The notes: a model not told the origin generated them from the letters alone. A DNA stretch of 38,411 nt from Candidatus Heimdallarchaeota archaeon (GCA_019058165.1 JAHLVZ010000001.1:1-38411); one strand, 5' to 3'. Counted from the first letter of the stretch, positions 1 through 7,935 are shown. Numbers and translations are program-made.

Positions 1-141
1 CAATATAGTAGTAATTTGATTACTAACAAAGGGAGCAGAAGCGTTCCATTCAGCAAGACCCCATATTGTAAAGGTTGCCCATGTACCTAAAGATAGTATT
101 GAAAGTGCAAATATCGAGTATCCAGCAAGTTTGTCCTTCAT
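1..141 (-). CDS. N-terminal fragment of an unknown membrane protein (cut by window edge)
   Basis: An open frame starts at ATG 141 and runs off the left edge without a stop (47 codons visible). It begins MKDKLAGYSIFALSIL and has a hydrophobic stretch at about residues 8-30, flanked by a short basic N-terminus, so it looks like a first membrane segment or signal anchor. A GGAAGGA motif lies about 9 nt upstream of the ATG and can serve as a ribosome binding site. It follows the rplP0 terminator on the same strand and is probably a separate unit. The family cannot be recognised from this much sequence. Confidence 0.5.
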   Translation of the reverse strand, partial: MKDKLAGYSIFALSILSLGTWATFTIWGLAEWNASAPFVSNQITTIL

Positions 142-246
142 AACGATTTATCCTTCCATATGTATAATTATTCAATGTGAGCATAAGAACTTTTCATTTT
201 ATATTTATTTCGTTCCACTGTTGAAATTAAATTGTGTTTCTTTGAA

Positions 247-301
247 CAAAAAATGAAAAAAGAAAAATTTTTCTCGAATTTCAGTATCAGAGATTCGAGA
301 A
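247..301 (-). terminator. Hairpin plus T-run terminator after rplP0
   Basis: Read on the minus strand, a perfect 9-bp stem (arms at 293-301 and 271-279, 13-nt loop) is followed immediately by T-rich sequence (several runs of 5-6 T between 275 and 247). It lies just past the rplP0 stop. T-runs are the normal archaeal termination signal; the strong hairpin is an extra. Confidence 0.6.
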
Positions 302-312
302 TTCTATGGTTT

Positions 313-1323
313 CTACCCAAACAATGAGCCCATTCCAGAGTCTTCCTCTTCTTCCTCAGCGGGGGTTGCAACATCTTTTTTCTTCTCTTTTGGTTGAGTT
401 TTTTCAGCAGTTGATTGAGCTGCTGATAGGATTTCTTGAGGAATAACACTTGGGTCTTTAGAAGCAATTAGTTTAGCTAATGTCATTGCTTCTAGTTGTG
501 TTTTAGCTAGAACATTACTGGCAGTTTCAGGAGTAATAAAGCTTGATTCAACTGCTAGACTGAGAGCTGATCTTCTTGCACGACCAATTAATTCAGTGAG
601 ATTATCTTTGGTTGGAATTGCAGCCTCTAATGAAAGAGCAAATGCATTTTGATGTGCTTTTACTAAATCATTCATGATTCCATCAAAATCAACAATTAAT
701 TCGTCATGAACTAAAAGAGAACCTCCACTATAGATAGCATTAACTGATAATCCAGCATCAAATGGTTCAATACCGAGTCTACCTAATACATTGGCAAGTG
801 TTTTTGAAACTTTATCTCCGGATTGGCAAACAACAGCATCTTCAATGATTTTTATGGTGCCACCATCTATTCTGGTTTTCAAACCAATTGATTGTAATTC
901 ACCAATTACAGGTCCTGGTGCAAATCCAGTATCACGTGCGGTTATGGTAATTTCTTTAGGAGCGATTTGTCCTTCCTTTGCAGGTGTTGGGATTTTCTTT
1001 TTCTCGAGAAAATTAGCAACTTTGAAAGGATTTCCATTTGTGAGAATGAAAGCACAAGAACCATCTACATATTTTATTAGTTTAGATATACCTTTGTCTT
1101 TCTTAGCTATTTCTTCTAAGGCTAGAAGCATCAAGGTGTTCTTCGCAAGTTTGAGTATCGCATCTTGTCTCATATCAGTTCTTAATCGTTGTATAGTTTT
1201 AGAAGTAATGTTTTCAACTTTAGTTATGCCTACGGTTTTGTATTGGTTGAGTAAATCTATCAAGGTAGTTAATTGTTTCTTCTTTGAAACATTTGGCTCG
1301 TGTTTATATGTTGATTTACTCAT
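313..1323 (-). CDS. rplP0: Large-subunit ribosomal protein P0 (L10)
   Basis: 336 aa, the usual size of archaeal P0. P0 binds the GTPase-associated centre of 23S rRNA and anchors L12 dimers for factor recruitment. The N-terminal ~110 residues carry the rRNA-binding domain. The middle has the conserved segments FAPGPVIGELQ and VCQSGDKVS. After a helical spine (about 225-300) and a charged linker, the protein ends in EEEEEDSGMGSLFG, the archaeal/eukaryotic P-stalk signature. The ATG lies one base after the rpl1 stop, so translation is probably coupled to rpl1. An L12 gene, often next in archaea, is not downstream; a terminator is. Confidence 0.97.
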   Translation of the reverse strand: MSKSTYKHEPNVSKKKQLTTLIDLLNQYKTVGITKVENITSKTIQRLRTDMRQDAILKLAKNTLMLLALEEIAKKDKGISKLIKYVDGSCAFILTNGNPFKVANFLEKKKIPTPAKEGQIAPKEITITARDTGFAPGPVIGELQSIGLKTRIDGGTIKIIEDAVVCQSGDKVSKTLANVLGRLGIEPFDAGLSVNAIYSGGSLLVHDELIVDFDGIMNDLVKAHQNAFALSLEAAIPTKDNLTELIGRARRSALSLAVESSFITPETASNVLAKTQLEAMTLAKLIASKDPSVIPQEILSAAQSTAEKTQPKEKKKDVATPAEEEEEDSGMGSLFG

Positions 1324-1324
1324 T

Positions 1325-1972
1325 TTAGTGCACCTCTATCTTCACAGATCCACCCATGGTTGTTTTTATCATAGCTGATCTAATATTTTGAATTCCGCTT
1401 TCGAGCCTACCTTCTAAAGCATGAATTACAGCTTCAATGTTTTCTGCAACTGCTTTAGGATCCATTTTCACAGTACCAACTTTTGTTAAGACGACAGGAT
1501 TTTCTTTTATCCTTAGCTTGGAAGTTCTTGTGAATCGTTCAAGCATGATTGGTATATCGGCATTAGGTACAAGTGGTTGTGGCATTTTTCCTCGAGGAGC
1601 TAAAAATTTACCAAGAAACCTAGCTATAAGAGGCATTAATGATGGTTCAGCTAGAAAGAAGTCATGTTCTTCTGCCATTTTTCTAATATCTTTAGGTGAT
1701 TTACCTAAAGCTTCTAATTCAGTTCTCCCAAGGACAGTTTTTACCCCAGCATTTTTTGCTCTTACTGCGAGCTCACCACCTGCAAAAATTGCTACGGTGG
1801 GTTTCTTCCTAAATGGATGAGGTAAAGTTGTTTGGAAGTTGAACCTGTTACTAGGTATTTTAAGATCTAAATCCTTGAAATTTATTGAGAGATCAATGCT
1901 CTCTACAAACTTCCGTTTTTTAGATGCTTTTTTACACATAGTAATCTGTTCTGTTAATTTATTTACATCCAT
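1325..1972 (-). CDS. rpl1: Large-subunit ribosomal protein L1
   Basis: 215 aa, typical of archaeal L1, which forms the mobile L1 stalk and in some archaea represses its own mRNA. Conserved segments include LPHPFRKKPTVAIFAGGE and the second-domain motif FLAPRGKMPQPL, ending in MGGSVKIEVH. I place the start at ATG 1972 (MDVNKLTEQI) because it matches the family N-terminus and is preceded by GGAAT. The frame stays open up to 2152, but those 60 extra codons are low-complexity and unlike L1. L11, often upstream of L1 in archaea, is absent. Confidence 0.95.
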   Translation of the reverse strand: MDVNKLTEQITMCKKASKKRKFVESIDLSINFKDLDLKIPSNRFNFQTTLPHPFRKKPTVAIFAGGELAVRAKNAGVKTVLGRTELEALGKSPKDIRKMAEEHDFFLAEPSLMPLIARFLGKFLAPRGKMPQPLVPNADIPIMLERFTRTSKLRIKENPVVLTKVGTVKMDPKAVAENIEAVIHALEGRLESGIQNIRSAMIKTTMGGSVKIEVH

Positions 1973-2100
1973 ATTATTCCGCTTCTGTCGATTTTTGTAT
2001 TCCATCTTATGTAAGCCATGCACCAAAGAAATCATCTTTGTTATTATGGGCATGGTGACAGTAATACGCGTTTTATGAGTAAGAAAGAAGAAAAATAATG

Positions 2101-2116
2101 TATTATTAAATATTAC
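2101..2116 (-). promoter_or_regulatory. TATA-like element upstream of rpl1-rplP0
   Basis: The minus strand reads GTAATATTTAATAATA here, in the 166-nt gap between the upstream gene and rpl1. A start about 25 nt downstream would leave a leader of roughly 110 nt before the rpl1 ATG, unusually long for archaea and room for autogenous control. This is a position-and-composition prediction only. Confidence 0.3.
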
Positions 2117-2138
2117 TATGAATAACGGGATTAAATTG

Positions 2139-2996
2139 CTATTTAGTATCAATTAATAAATTAAAAAACGCAGAAAAATCTATCAGATTCTTGTGGTCAG
2201 CTGTAAAATATTTTGATCCTTGACCGACCATTATTTTTCCTAAATTAGACATTAATTCAGAAGTATTAAGGAACCAGAAATTTTTCTTCTCTTCTTCAGA
2301 CATATGATTGCTAAACACTTTCAATAAAGAAGATAGTTTCTTTTGAGCCAATTTAATTTCTTCTAGTCCCTCGTTTTCTAGAATTATAGTAACAGATGCA
2401 GTAGTTTGGTAATCAGATTGTTTTTTCTTTGTTTCCTTCTGGATATCTATATTCATTCTTCCTTGTGATAAATGTGAATAGAAATCATTCAAAAAGTAAA
2501 TCAAATCTCCCTTATTAGAATCGTTGGTGAAAAACAATTTTGCTACCGAAAGAAAGGCTTTGCTCTTTTCCAAAGATATTTGGTACAATCCAGGAGCAAT
2601 TTCACTAATAGAATTTGGAATGCTATCAAGCATTTGTTTCAGCGTTTGTTTGGAATCCAAAATTTTCACTTTTAATTTTAGATCTGCTAGAAACCTGACC
2701 AGCGTATTTATCGTACTTTTAACCTTGGTTAATAATTCTGTCTGGCTTTTCCCGGTGAAATAAATATACAGTAATAATTTTGGTTTATTCAATTCATTTC
2801 TTTCAAAAAAGAAGGTATATCTGGCAACATTTTGTAAAAGTAAACCATATATTGGTTGGTTTATTTTTTGCGGGATTCTTATCTGCTTATTAAAATCGGT
2901 TGCTAGTTGTATTTGAAGTGGAACTATGAGCGATAACTTATCTGAATCTTGTAACAAAATTCCACTTTTGTAGGGTCGGGCATTTTTCAGAGACAT
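2139..2996 (-). CDS. Conserved-context hypothetical protein in the nadK-nob1 cluster
   Basis: 285 aa, mixed alpha/beta, no signal peptide or membrane segment. I do not recognise the family. The first ~110 residues look like a beta-rich domain ending in a hydrophobic strand pattern (LLLYIYF). Residues about 90-180 are helical, followed by KETKKKQSDYQTTASVTIIL and another helical part. No metal-binding Cys/His pattern and no nucleotide-binding motif are visible. It begins 3 nt after the nob1 stop, so it is almost certainly co-translated with nob1, which weakly suggests a role around ribosome or RNA metabolism. Confidence 0.75.
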   Translation of the reverse strand: MSLKNARPYKSGILLQDSDKLSLIVPLQIQLATDFNKQIRIPQKINQPIYGLLLQNVARYTFFFERNELNKPKLLLYIYFTGKSQTELLTKVKSTINTLVRFLADLKLKVKILDSKQTLKQMLDSIPNSISEIAPGLYQISLEKSKAFLSVAKLFFTNDSNKGDLIYFLNDFYSHLSQGRMNIDIQKETKKKQSDYQTTASVTIILENEGLEEIKLAQKKLSSLLKVFSNHMSEEEKKNFWFLNTSELMSNLGKIMVGQGSKYFTADHKNLIDFSAFFNLLIDTK

Positions 2997-2999
2997 CGT

Positions 3000-3572
3000 T
3001 CAAGCCTTTTTCTTTCTAATTTTCTTTTTGTGTGTTTTTCGCTTCATTTTTGTTCCGCATTCAATGCAACTATCTGTTTGTGTTTTACTTTTGTTACCAC
3101 AGCCAGGACAAACCCAAAAATATTCATGAATTGAAGTTATGCCTTTCCAATGAATTCCCTTACAAACCAATCCAATATGAGTAGCTAAGTTTTGTATGTC
3201 ATAATCATCACTCAAGATTATTACATCAATTTCTTTCAGACGTAATGATTTTGCAACCGCTAGAACTGCAAGATCGCAATCAGAAAGCTCATGGATGTCA
3301 CCAGTTACTTTTGCTTGTTTTTTGATTTCTAAGAGAATCACATCATCGGGTACTATAGTCTGCAATTCTTCATATAATAAAGCCTCTTCAATGAGTGCTT
3401 CCCCTCGCATCATTCCCCTTACTTCTTCCAAAACACATTGGGGAATATATTTTACACCAGAAATATTATGAGTTAAAACTCCGTTGTAAATTGCAGATGC
3501 ATCAAGTACATAGCTATTATTGCTATCTAATTGGGAGTTTTTTGGTCTATTCCTTTTAGTCACACAACCCAT
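3000..3572 (-). CDS. nob1: rRNA maturation endonuclease Nob1 (PIN domain + zinc ribbon)
   Basis: 190 aa. Nob1 cleaves the 3' end of precursor 16S/18S rRNA during small-subunit maturation. A PIN nuclease domain fills residues 20-135, with acidic candidates D24 (VLDASAIYNG), E49/E50, D98/D100 (LSDCDLAVLAVA) and D122/D123 (LSDDYDIQNLA). A zinc ribbon follows (C155, C158, C169, C172), then a very basic tail. GAGG directly abuts the ATG; a GTG three codons later (3563) has the better 9-nt spacing from AAGAGG and may be the true start. It lies 8 nt after nadK. Confidence 0.93.
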   Translation of the reverse strand: MGCVTKRNRPKNSQLDSNNSYVLDASAIYNGVLTHNISGVKYIPQCVLEEVRGMMRGEALIEEALLYEELQTIVPDDVILLEIKKQAKVTGDIHELSDCDLAVLAVAKSLRLKEIDVIILSDDYDIQNLATHIGLVCKGIHWKGITSIHEYFWVCPGCGNKSKTQTDSCIECGTKMKRKTHKKKIRKKKA

Positions 3573-3580
3573 CCTCTTAA

Positions 3581-4420
3581 TTAGAAGTCAAGTTTATCTT
3601 GTAAGCGATTGAAAAATCCATAATCCGGAAAGCGCACGAAAACGGTTTCATTTGGTGCTTGAGTTATCGCTAAAACTGAATCTTTCTTGAATTTCCCTTC
3701 CAAAAGTCCATCGTTAATAACTACTACATCATCCTCAAATGGTTCGGGAACAGTTATAGTAATTTTAGCTTCACCTGGAACAACAAATGGTCGTATTCGT
3801 CTTGAAACACTATTAACTGGGACAATCTGCATTGCTTTAATTCTGGGTTCGAGTATGGAACCTCCTGCAGATAAAGCATAAGCAGTGGATCCAACCGGAG
3901 TTGAGACCATTAAACCATCTAGTAAATGTTGACCTAAATTAAAGCTGTTTACAGAAATATTTAGGTGACAAATATGAGCACTTAGTTTATTGGTTGCATA
4001 GGCTTCATTTAAAGCTGTAGGGAGTTCTTCTCCATCTAAAGTAACCTTAAGACGCATACAATGCTCAAGAATGTAATCATCATTCATTAAACGGTTAAGA
4101 CCAAAGTCTTTGTCTTCTAGAGTTGCTGTTGTAAGAAAACCAAGATGGCCAGCATTAATCCCAAACAAAGGTACTTCATTTGAATGCCGAGCAGCCCAAA
4201 GAATAGTACCATCTCCTCCTAATGCAACGATTAAATCAAAATCATTTATTCGTTCAATTTTTACGGATTTATCATAATCAATTTGGTTGGCAAAAGAATC
4301 ATTGAGATAGACATCTAGTTTGTATTTCTCGATTAAAATATCAATAACTTCTTGACACTTCTTTGTGTGTCGATTCTTAGGTAAGCGTGATACTACTGCA
4401 ACTTTATTGAACTGAGACAT
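3581..4420 (-). CDS. nadK: NAD(+) kinase
   Basis: 279 aa; phosphorylates NAD to NADP in the cytosol. The diagnostic GGDGT motif is at residues 68-72 (ALGGDGTILWAAR), followed by INAGHLGFL at 88-96. The C-terminal NAD-binding beta domain contains GLMVSTPVGSTAYALSAGG, the conserved NAD-kinase signature. Length and motif order are normal, so the gene looks intact. It heads a minus-strand run with nob1 and the unknown gene at 2139-2996, with gaps of 8 and 3 nt. Confidence 0.95.
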   Translation of the reverse strand: MSQFNKVAVVSRLPKNRHTKKCQEVIDILIEKYKLDVYLNDSFANQIDYDKSVKIERINDFDLIVALGGDGTILWAARHSNEVPLFGINAGHLGFLTTATLEDKDFGLNRLMNDDYILEHCMRLKVTLDGEELPTALNEAYATNKLSAHICHLNISVNSFNLGQHLLDGLMVSTPVGSTAYALSAGGSILEPRIKAMQIVPVNSVSRRIRPFVVPGEAKITITVPEPFEDDVVVINDGLLEGKFKKDSVLAITQAPNETVFVRFPDYGFFNRLQDKLDF

Positions 4421-4523
4421 AAGTACACATCAACTCTTAAGAGACATATACAGAAAAGAATAAAAAAATAACTAATAATCTTTCGTAGAGAAATGATAAA
4501 ATAAGCGTAAAATTGTGGAAATC

Positions 4524-4533
4524 CTTTTTATTT
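4524..4533 (+). promoter_or_regulatory. TATA-like box of the tRNA-Pro gene
   Basis: CTTTTTATTT is centred about 34 nt before the mature tRNA 5' end. Archaeal TATA boxes sit ~26 nt before the transcript start, which would leave a short 5' leader for RNase P. Weak consensus match. Confidence 0.35.
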
Positions 4534-4562
4534 CGGGAAAAAACAAAAAAATAAATTAATTT

Positions 4563-4666
4563 GGGCAGGTAGTCTAGCACGGTATGATTCTTGGTTCGGG
4601 TTTAAAAGAGGTGGGCTCTTTTAACGGAAAATCAAGGGGTCGCGAGTTCAAATCTCGTCCTGCCCA
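4563..4666 (+). tRNA. tRNA-Pro (anticodon CGG), intron-containing
   Basis: The acceptor stem is GGGCAGG (4563-4569) with CCTGCCC (4659-4665), discriminator A4666, and CCA encoded at 4667-4669. D arm 4572-4588 has GG at 4581-4582. The anticodon stem is CTTGG/TCAAG (4590-4594 / 4632-4636), and the loop starts TT then CGG (4597-4599). The T arm GCGAG/CTCGT encloses TTCAAAT. A 30-nt intron sits between positions 37 and 38 (4601-4630). Removing it gives a 74-nt tRNA. The anticodon assigns proline; the D-arm sequence also resembles tRNA-Pro. Confidence 0.93.
4601..4630 (+). other. tRNA intron with canonical bulge-helix-bulge motif
   Basis: The intron forms a 9-bp hairpin (TTAAAAGAG/CTCTTTTAA, loop GTGGG). 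It joins a 4-bp central helix (TTCG 4595-4598 with CGGA 4625-4628) flanked by 3-nt bulges GGT (4599-4601) and AAA (4629-4631). Cutting after the second base of each bulge removes exactly 4601-4630. This is the hBHBh' substrate of the archaeal tRNA splicing endonuclease, at the standard 37/38 position. Confidence 0.9.
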
Positions 4667-4688
4667 CCACTTACAAATAGCTATTTTA

Positions 4689-5507
4689 TTAGATTATTTT
4701 TAGATGCTGGTCAATTTTTTGAATTGTAAGCTCAACGGATTCTAAAAGTGGATTCTTTTTGGATTTAAAAATGAAGGCGGCATTTTTTAGATACTTCAGT
4801 GCTTCTTCAAGATCCCCCTCATCATATCGTTTTAATCCGAGATTTAAAAGTAAATCACCAAATTCCTCTTCTCTTTCTTCTGAGAGTGGGATTGAATATT
4901 TTTTGCTGAATCTTCGAGCGATAATATATGCCTTCATTGCTTCCTCAAAGTTCCCGAGTTTATTGAGGATCTTTGATTGATCTAGTGCAATATTAATTAC
5001 TAATTGTGGTTCTTTGCTTTTCTGAGCTAATTCAAGCGCTTCATTCAAGAGCTTAATTGCTTTTTCCCCATCGTCGTCTTTTTTGTAAATAATTATTGCT
5101 AGATTCTTCAACCCTCTTGCTCTTCCTTTCTTATCTGGAGTTCCTTTTCTTAGCTTTAGAGCATTCGTTTGGTATTCTTGTGCATACTTTAATTCATCTT
5201 GTAGCATGAAGCTTATAGCTATATTATCATAACAATCAGCCATGCCTATTTTATGACCATAATTTTTGAAGGCTAGATAGGCTTTTTTGTAATGATTTCT
5301 TGATTCGATCATATTTCCTTTTTCAAAAAAAATCTCAGCTAAAATTCTGTGAATATCGGCTAGAATTACGTGTTCGGTTGAATATCTGAAATATTTAAGT
5401 GCCAATTCTAAAGCATTAAATGCTTTTTCCGCATTCCTTGCTTCATATGCTTTTCTTCCTTGCAAGTATTGCATAGATGCTTCTTCTTTTTGTTTTTTCT
5501 TAGACAT
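4689..5507 (-). CDS. Tetratricopeptide-repeat protein
   Basis: 272 aa, entirely helical, made of about six TPR-like helix pairs from residue 10 to the end (for example ARNAEKAFNALELALKYF, DGEKAIKLLNEALELAQKS, GDLEEALKYLKNAAFIFKSK). No enzyme motif, signal peptide or membrane segment is visible, so a cytosolic protein-protein scaffold is the most that can be said. I prefer the ATG at 5507 over the one two codons upstream because GAGG lies 6 nt before it. The gene converges on the tRNA; only about 20 nt separate the encoded CCA from its stop. Confidence 0.85.
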   Translation of the reverse strand: MSKKKQKEEASMQYLQGRKAYEARNAEKAFNALELALKYFRYSTEHVILADIHRILAEIFFEKGNMIESRNHYKKAYLAFKNYGHKIGMADCYDNIAISFMLQDELKYAQEYQTNALKLRKGTPDKKGRARGLKNLAIIIYKKDDDGEKAIKLLNEALELAQKSKEPQLVINIALDQSKILNKLGNFEEAMKAYIIARRFSKKYSIPLSEEREEEFGDLLLNLGLKRYDEGDLEEALKYLKNAAFIFKSKKNPLLESVELTIQKIDQHLKII

Positions 5508-5526
5508 CTTCATCCTCTAGCTCTGA

Positions 5527-5558
5527 TAAGACTTGTTAAAATACGTTTTCAAGTCTTA
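5527..5558. promoter_or_regulatory. Inverted repeat before the TPR gene
   Basis: Perfect 9-bp arms TAAGACTTG (5527-5535) and CAAGTCTTA (5550-5558) are separated by 14 bp. They start 19 bp upstream of the TPR-protein ATG, in the divergent gap with the nucleotidyltransferase-like gene. This could be a two-half-site operator or a hairpin in the mRNA leader. The regulator is unknown. Confidence 0.45.
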
Positions 5559-5617
5559 ATATTGACAATTACTATTATAAATAATTCATATGCATTTCTT
5601 TTAACTAGTAAAATATC

Positions 5618-5626
5618 TTATATTTA
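5618..5626 (+). promoter_or_regulatory. TATA box for a probable leaderless transcript
   Basis: TTATATTTA is centred 22 nt upstream of ATG 5644. The expected transcription start therefore coincides with the start codon, and there is no Shine-Dalgarno motif. Both facts favour leaderless initiation at 5644. Confidence 0.45.
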
Positions 5627-5643
5627 CATATTTGAAAAATCTC

Positions 5644-6765
5644 ATGGTGACTTGTAACTTGGTAACCCAATTTCCTCTTAAACGACCCTCTTTGCATCTA
5701 GATTATTTTAGGGATGATAAGGACAGAATTTGTCAAGTCTTGACATGGCATCATCCTTCAGATAGAAAGTTATGTATTGTAAAATATGATCTTGGAGATA
5801 GTTATTGGACCTCTCGAGAGACCGGGATACAGTATAAGCGCATCTTGAAAAGCTATAGTCTTGAAGGACAAGAAGATAATTTACAACTTGTGAAGGAAAT
5901 TGAACCTAGTTATTTGTATCATAGTGTTATGTACGGTGTTGATTTTCTAGCTGTCCCATTCGAGAGGATTAAGCATTACTATTATCCGGAACAGCGTTTG
6001 CAGGAAATCATTCAGGAAAATACTAAGCTAGATGAGTTAGAACAAAAAGTCAAAACGCTCGCAGAGTTGCTACATGAGCATTTGAAGATTCCTTTTGAAA
6101 ACATGGGAATCACAGGATCCATTCTATGGAAAGGTCAGACAGAAAAATCAGATATTGATTTTATGATTTATGGAAATAGCTTTGCTCAAGATTTTAATGA
6201 ACGATTTCCAGTAATCTATGATGAGTTTCCTGAAATTAAACCGATGACTTCAGATAAAAGTAGGAGATATGCAGAAAGCATAAGCCAGAAAGCAGGATTA
6301 CCTGTCTCATTATCTACAAAATATGTTGCAATAAAGAAATGGTTGTCAGTTTATGGCAACACAAATTTATCACTAATTTTTAGTCCGATTCCTGAAGAAA
6401 TACCGTTTAACTATGGAGAACAAAAATTCACTCCCGTGGAACCTATAGATGTGGAATGTAATATATCTAATTCGGATCTAGGATATGCATATCCCAGCCT
6501 TTATGAAATTGAAGAATGCATGATCCTTTCGGAAAATACTCTAGTCTCTGATTTACCCATAACAAGAATTCTCTCCTTTGAGGGAGCTCTCACAGGATTT
6601 TTCAAGAAAGGTGATTCTATTATTGTTCGTGGTCTATTAGAGAAAGTGTATGATGTAGAAAAGAACCTTAATTTTTATCAAATTATCCTTGGAACAAAGG
6701 AATGCAATAGAAATGAATTTATCCTTTTCACAGAGGATTATCACGAATTACTTGATCAAACCTAA
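5644..6765 (+). CDS. Predicted nucleotidyltransferase-fold protein
   Basis: 373 aa from ATG 5644. Near residue 158 it has GSILWKGQTEKSDIDFMIYG, the G-S...D-x-D pattern of the polymerase-beta/MNT nucleotidyltransferase fold (two metal-binding Asp in SDID). The ~150-residue N-terminal part (HLDYFRDDKDRICQVLTWHHPSDRK) and the C-terminal ~120 residues look like separate beta-rich domains. The arrangement resembles uncharacterised archaeal predicted nucleotidyltransferases; substrate unknown. A TTG four codons upstream is an alternative start, but the TATA position favours the ATG. It is divergent from the TPR gene. Confidence 0.75.
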   Translation: MVTCNLVTQFPLKRPSLHLDYFRDDKDRICQVLTWHHPSDRKLCIVKYDLGDSYWTSRETGIQYKRILKSYSLEGQEDNLQLVKEIEPSYLYHSVMYGVDFLAVPFERIKHYYYPEQRLQEIIQENTKLDELEQKVKTLAELLHEHLKIPFENMGITGSILWKGQTEKSDIDFMIYGNSFAQDFNERFPVIYDEFPEIKPMTSDKSRRYAESISQKAGLPVSLSTKYVAIKKWLSVYGNTNLSLIFSPIPEEIPFNYGEQKFTPVEPIDVECNISNSDLGYAYPSLYEIEECMILSENTLVSDLPITRILSFEGALTGFFKKGDSIIVRGLLEKVYDVEKNLNFYQIILGTKECNRNEFILFTEDYHELLDQT

Positions 6766-6782
6766 TGGTTTTATTTCAATGA

Positions 6783-7238
6783 TTAGAAATATCCCATATC
6801 CCATACAGTTCTTGCTAATACTGACAATATGATAAAGAGAATACTCAAGACGATACTAATAATTGCCAAAATTTTTTGTTGATCTTTTGTTAGAGCGATT
6901 ATACCTACAATAATCGCAGCTAATGCAAAAGGATATCCCCCAATATTTGCATAAAAGCAAGGAGCAACAAAGAAGCTAGTAGCAAATGCTGTTAAGATAA
7001 TAGCATTACGCCCTAACACTTTCTTTTTAACTTTGATAACTTTTTGCTGTAATCCAGCATCTGTTTTTTGAACTACTACATCATTTGAAGAGATTACTTT
7101 CGTTTGTACTAGTGCTTCTTTTGATTGTTCTTCTAACTTAATTTCCTTTAGTGGTGAACCACAATTATTACAAAATTGGTCTTTACTACTTATTTTGTGA
7201 CCACATGAAAGACAAAATTCAGTTTTTGTTTCATCCAT
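6783..7238 (-). CDS. Zinc-ribbon membrane protein
   Basis: 151 aa. An N-terminal zinc ribbon (CLSCGHK...FCNNCGSPL, residues ~9-32) is followed by a ~50-residue polar linker. Two hydrophobic segments close the protein (roughly 88-116 and 121-143), so it is a small membrane protein with the ribbon probably cytosolic. Start: an ATG at 7253 lies upstream, but it is followed by the strong ribosome binding site GGAGGGTG, which sits 5-7 nt before ATG 7238. The later ATG is therefore preferred. It faces the nucleotidyltransferase-like gene tail to tail. No function assigned. Confidence 0.75.
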   Translation of the reverse strand: MDETKTEFCLSCGHKISSKDQFCNNCGSPLKEIKLEEQSKEALVQTKVISSNDVVVQKTDAGLQQKVIKVKKKVLGRNAIILTAFATSFFVAPCFYANIGGYPFALAAIIVGIIALTKDQQKILAIISIVLSILFIILSVLARTVWDMGYF

Positions 7239-7414
7239 AAAAACACCCTCCATTTTTACTGAAGGAATTTTAATTGGTATATTAGTATCCTAAGATTAAA
7301 ACTTTCCTTGCGATATTGAGTAATAACATAAATTGTAATGAAAAATGATACAAAAGAAAGATTATTATTATCTTAAGTAGAAATTTAATTTCGTAACCGG
7401 ATGGAGATACGAAT

Positions 7415-7777
7415 ATGTCCGAAAAATTAGTAAACACAGCCACTGAATTTCGTGATGAGATTCCTGAATTAGAAGGTCTTTTAATAGGAAAATTAGATGG
7501 AGAAGTACTCTGGGGTGATACACTCAAGGATTTGAATCATAAATTAATTCTAGCGAGTGCTTCAGTTGCTGTTCGTGCAACTGAAAAAATCAGCCATGGT
7601 ATTGACAAAAAGAGTATCAATCAGTTGGATATTGAGTTATCCGGTGGATATGTTACTATTATTGTATTAAAGAAGGGTTTAGTGCTTGGATTTTATGGTG
7701 AAGATGCTCGAGCGCAATTAGGGATCATTAAGAAGAATCTAGGGACATTTGCCCATAAAATTGAAAAATTAATCTAG
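7415..7777 (+). CDS. Roadblock/LC7-domain protein
   Basis: 120 aa, one domain. The pattern (FRDEIPELEGLLIGKLDGEVLWGD, an alpha helix, then VTIIVLKKGLVLGFYG and a C-terminal helix) is that of Roadblock/LC7/MglB proteins. These dimerise and act as scaffolds or activating partners for small Ras-like GTPases. Such proteins occur singly in many archaea and are numerous in Asgard lineages. No GTPase gene is adjacent. GGAG lies before the ATG with normal spacing. A T-run follows the stop, so the gene is probably monocistronic. Confidence 0.82.
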   Translation: MSEKLVNTATEFRDEIPELEGLLIGKLDGEVLWGDTLKDLNHKLILASASVAVRATEKISHGIDKKSINQLDIELSGGYVTIIVLKKGLVLGFYGEDARAQLGIIKKNLGTFAHKIEKLI

Positions 7778-7785
7778 GAAATCTC

Positions 7786-7812
7786 CTTTTTTTCCTTTTC
7801 ATTTTTACTTTA
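7786..7812 (+). terminator. T-rich terminator after the Roadblock gene
   Basis: Runs of 7, 4 and 5 T within 27 nt, starting 9 nt after the stop codon; typical archaeal T-run termination. The gap 7778-8030 otherwise holds only AT-rich sequence and the smc upstream elements. Confidence 0.5.
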
Positions 7813-7921
7813 CACATATCTGATAATAGATTAACCATAAAGATACAATCTAGATGATACTACACCTTTTTGATGAGGTTTAATATCATCTATCAAACAA
7901 AGGTCTCGAAAAACATTAAAA

Positions 7922-7935
7922 CAAGTTATAACTTG
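7922..7935. promoter_or_regulatory. 14-bp palindrome upstream of smc
   Basis: CAAGTTATAACTTG is a perfect palindrome about 95 bp before the smc start codon. It may be an operator, but it is AT-rich and short. Confidence 0.3.

Noticed and set aside
168..467. 99-codon minus-strand frame overlapping the rplP0 3' end
   Set aside because: Antiparallel-frame shadow of P0 and its terminator; low-complexity Lys/Gln-rich product.
1973..2152. N-terminal extension of L1 to 2152
   Set aside because: Extension is hydrophobic low-complexity sequence unlike any L1; the internal ATG 1972 fits the family start.
7861..7880. C-box-like TGATGA as a C/D guide RNA
   Set aside because: No matching D box (CTGA) with proper spacing or C'/D' pair found nearby.
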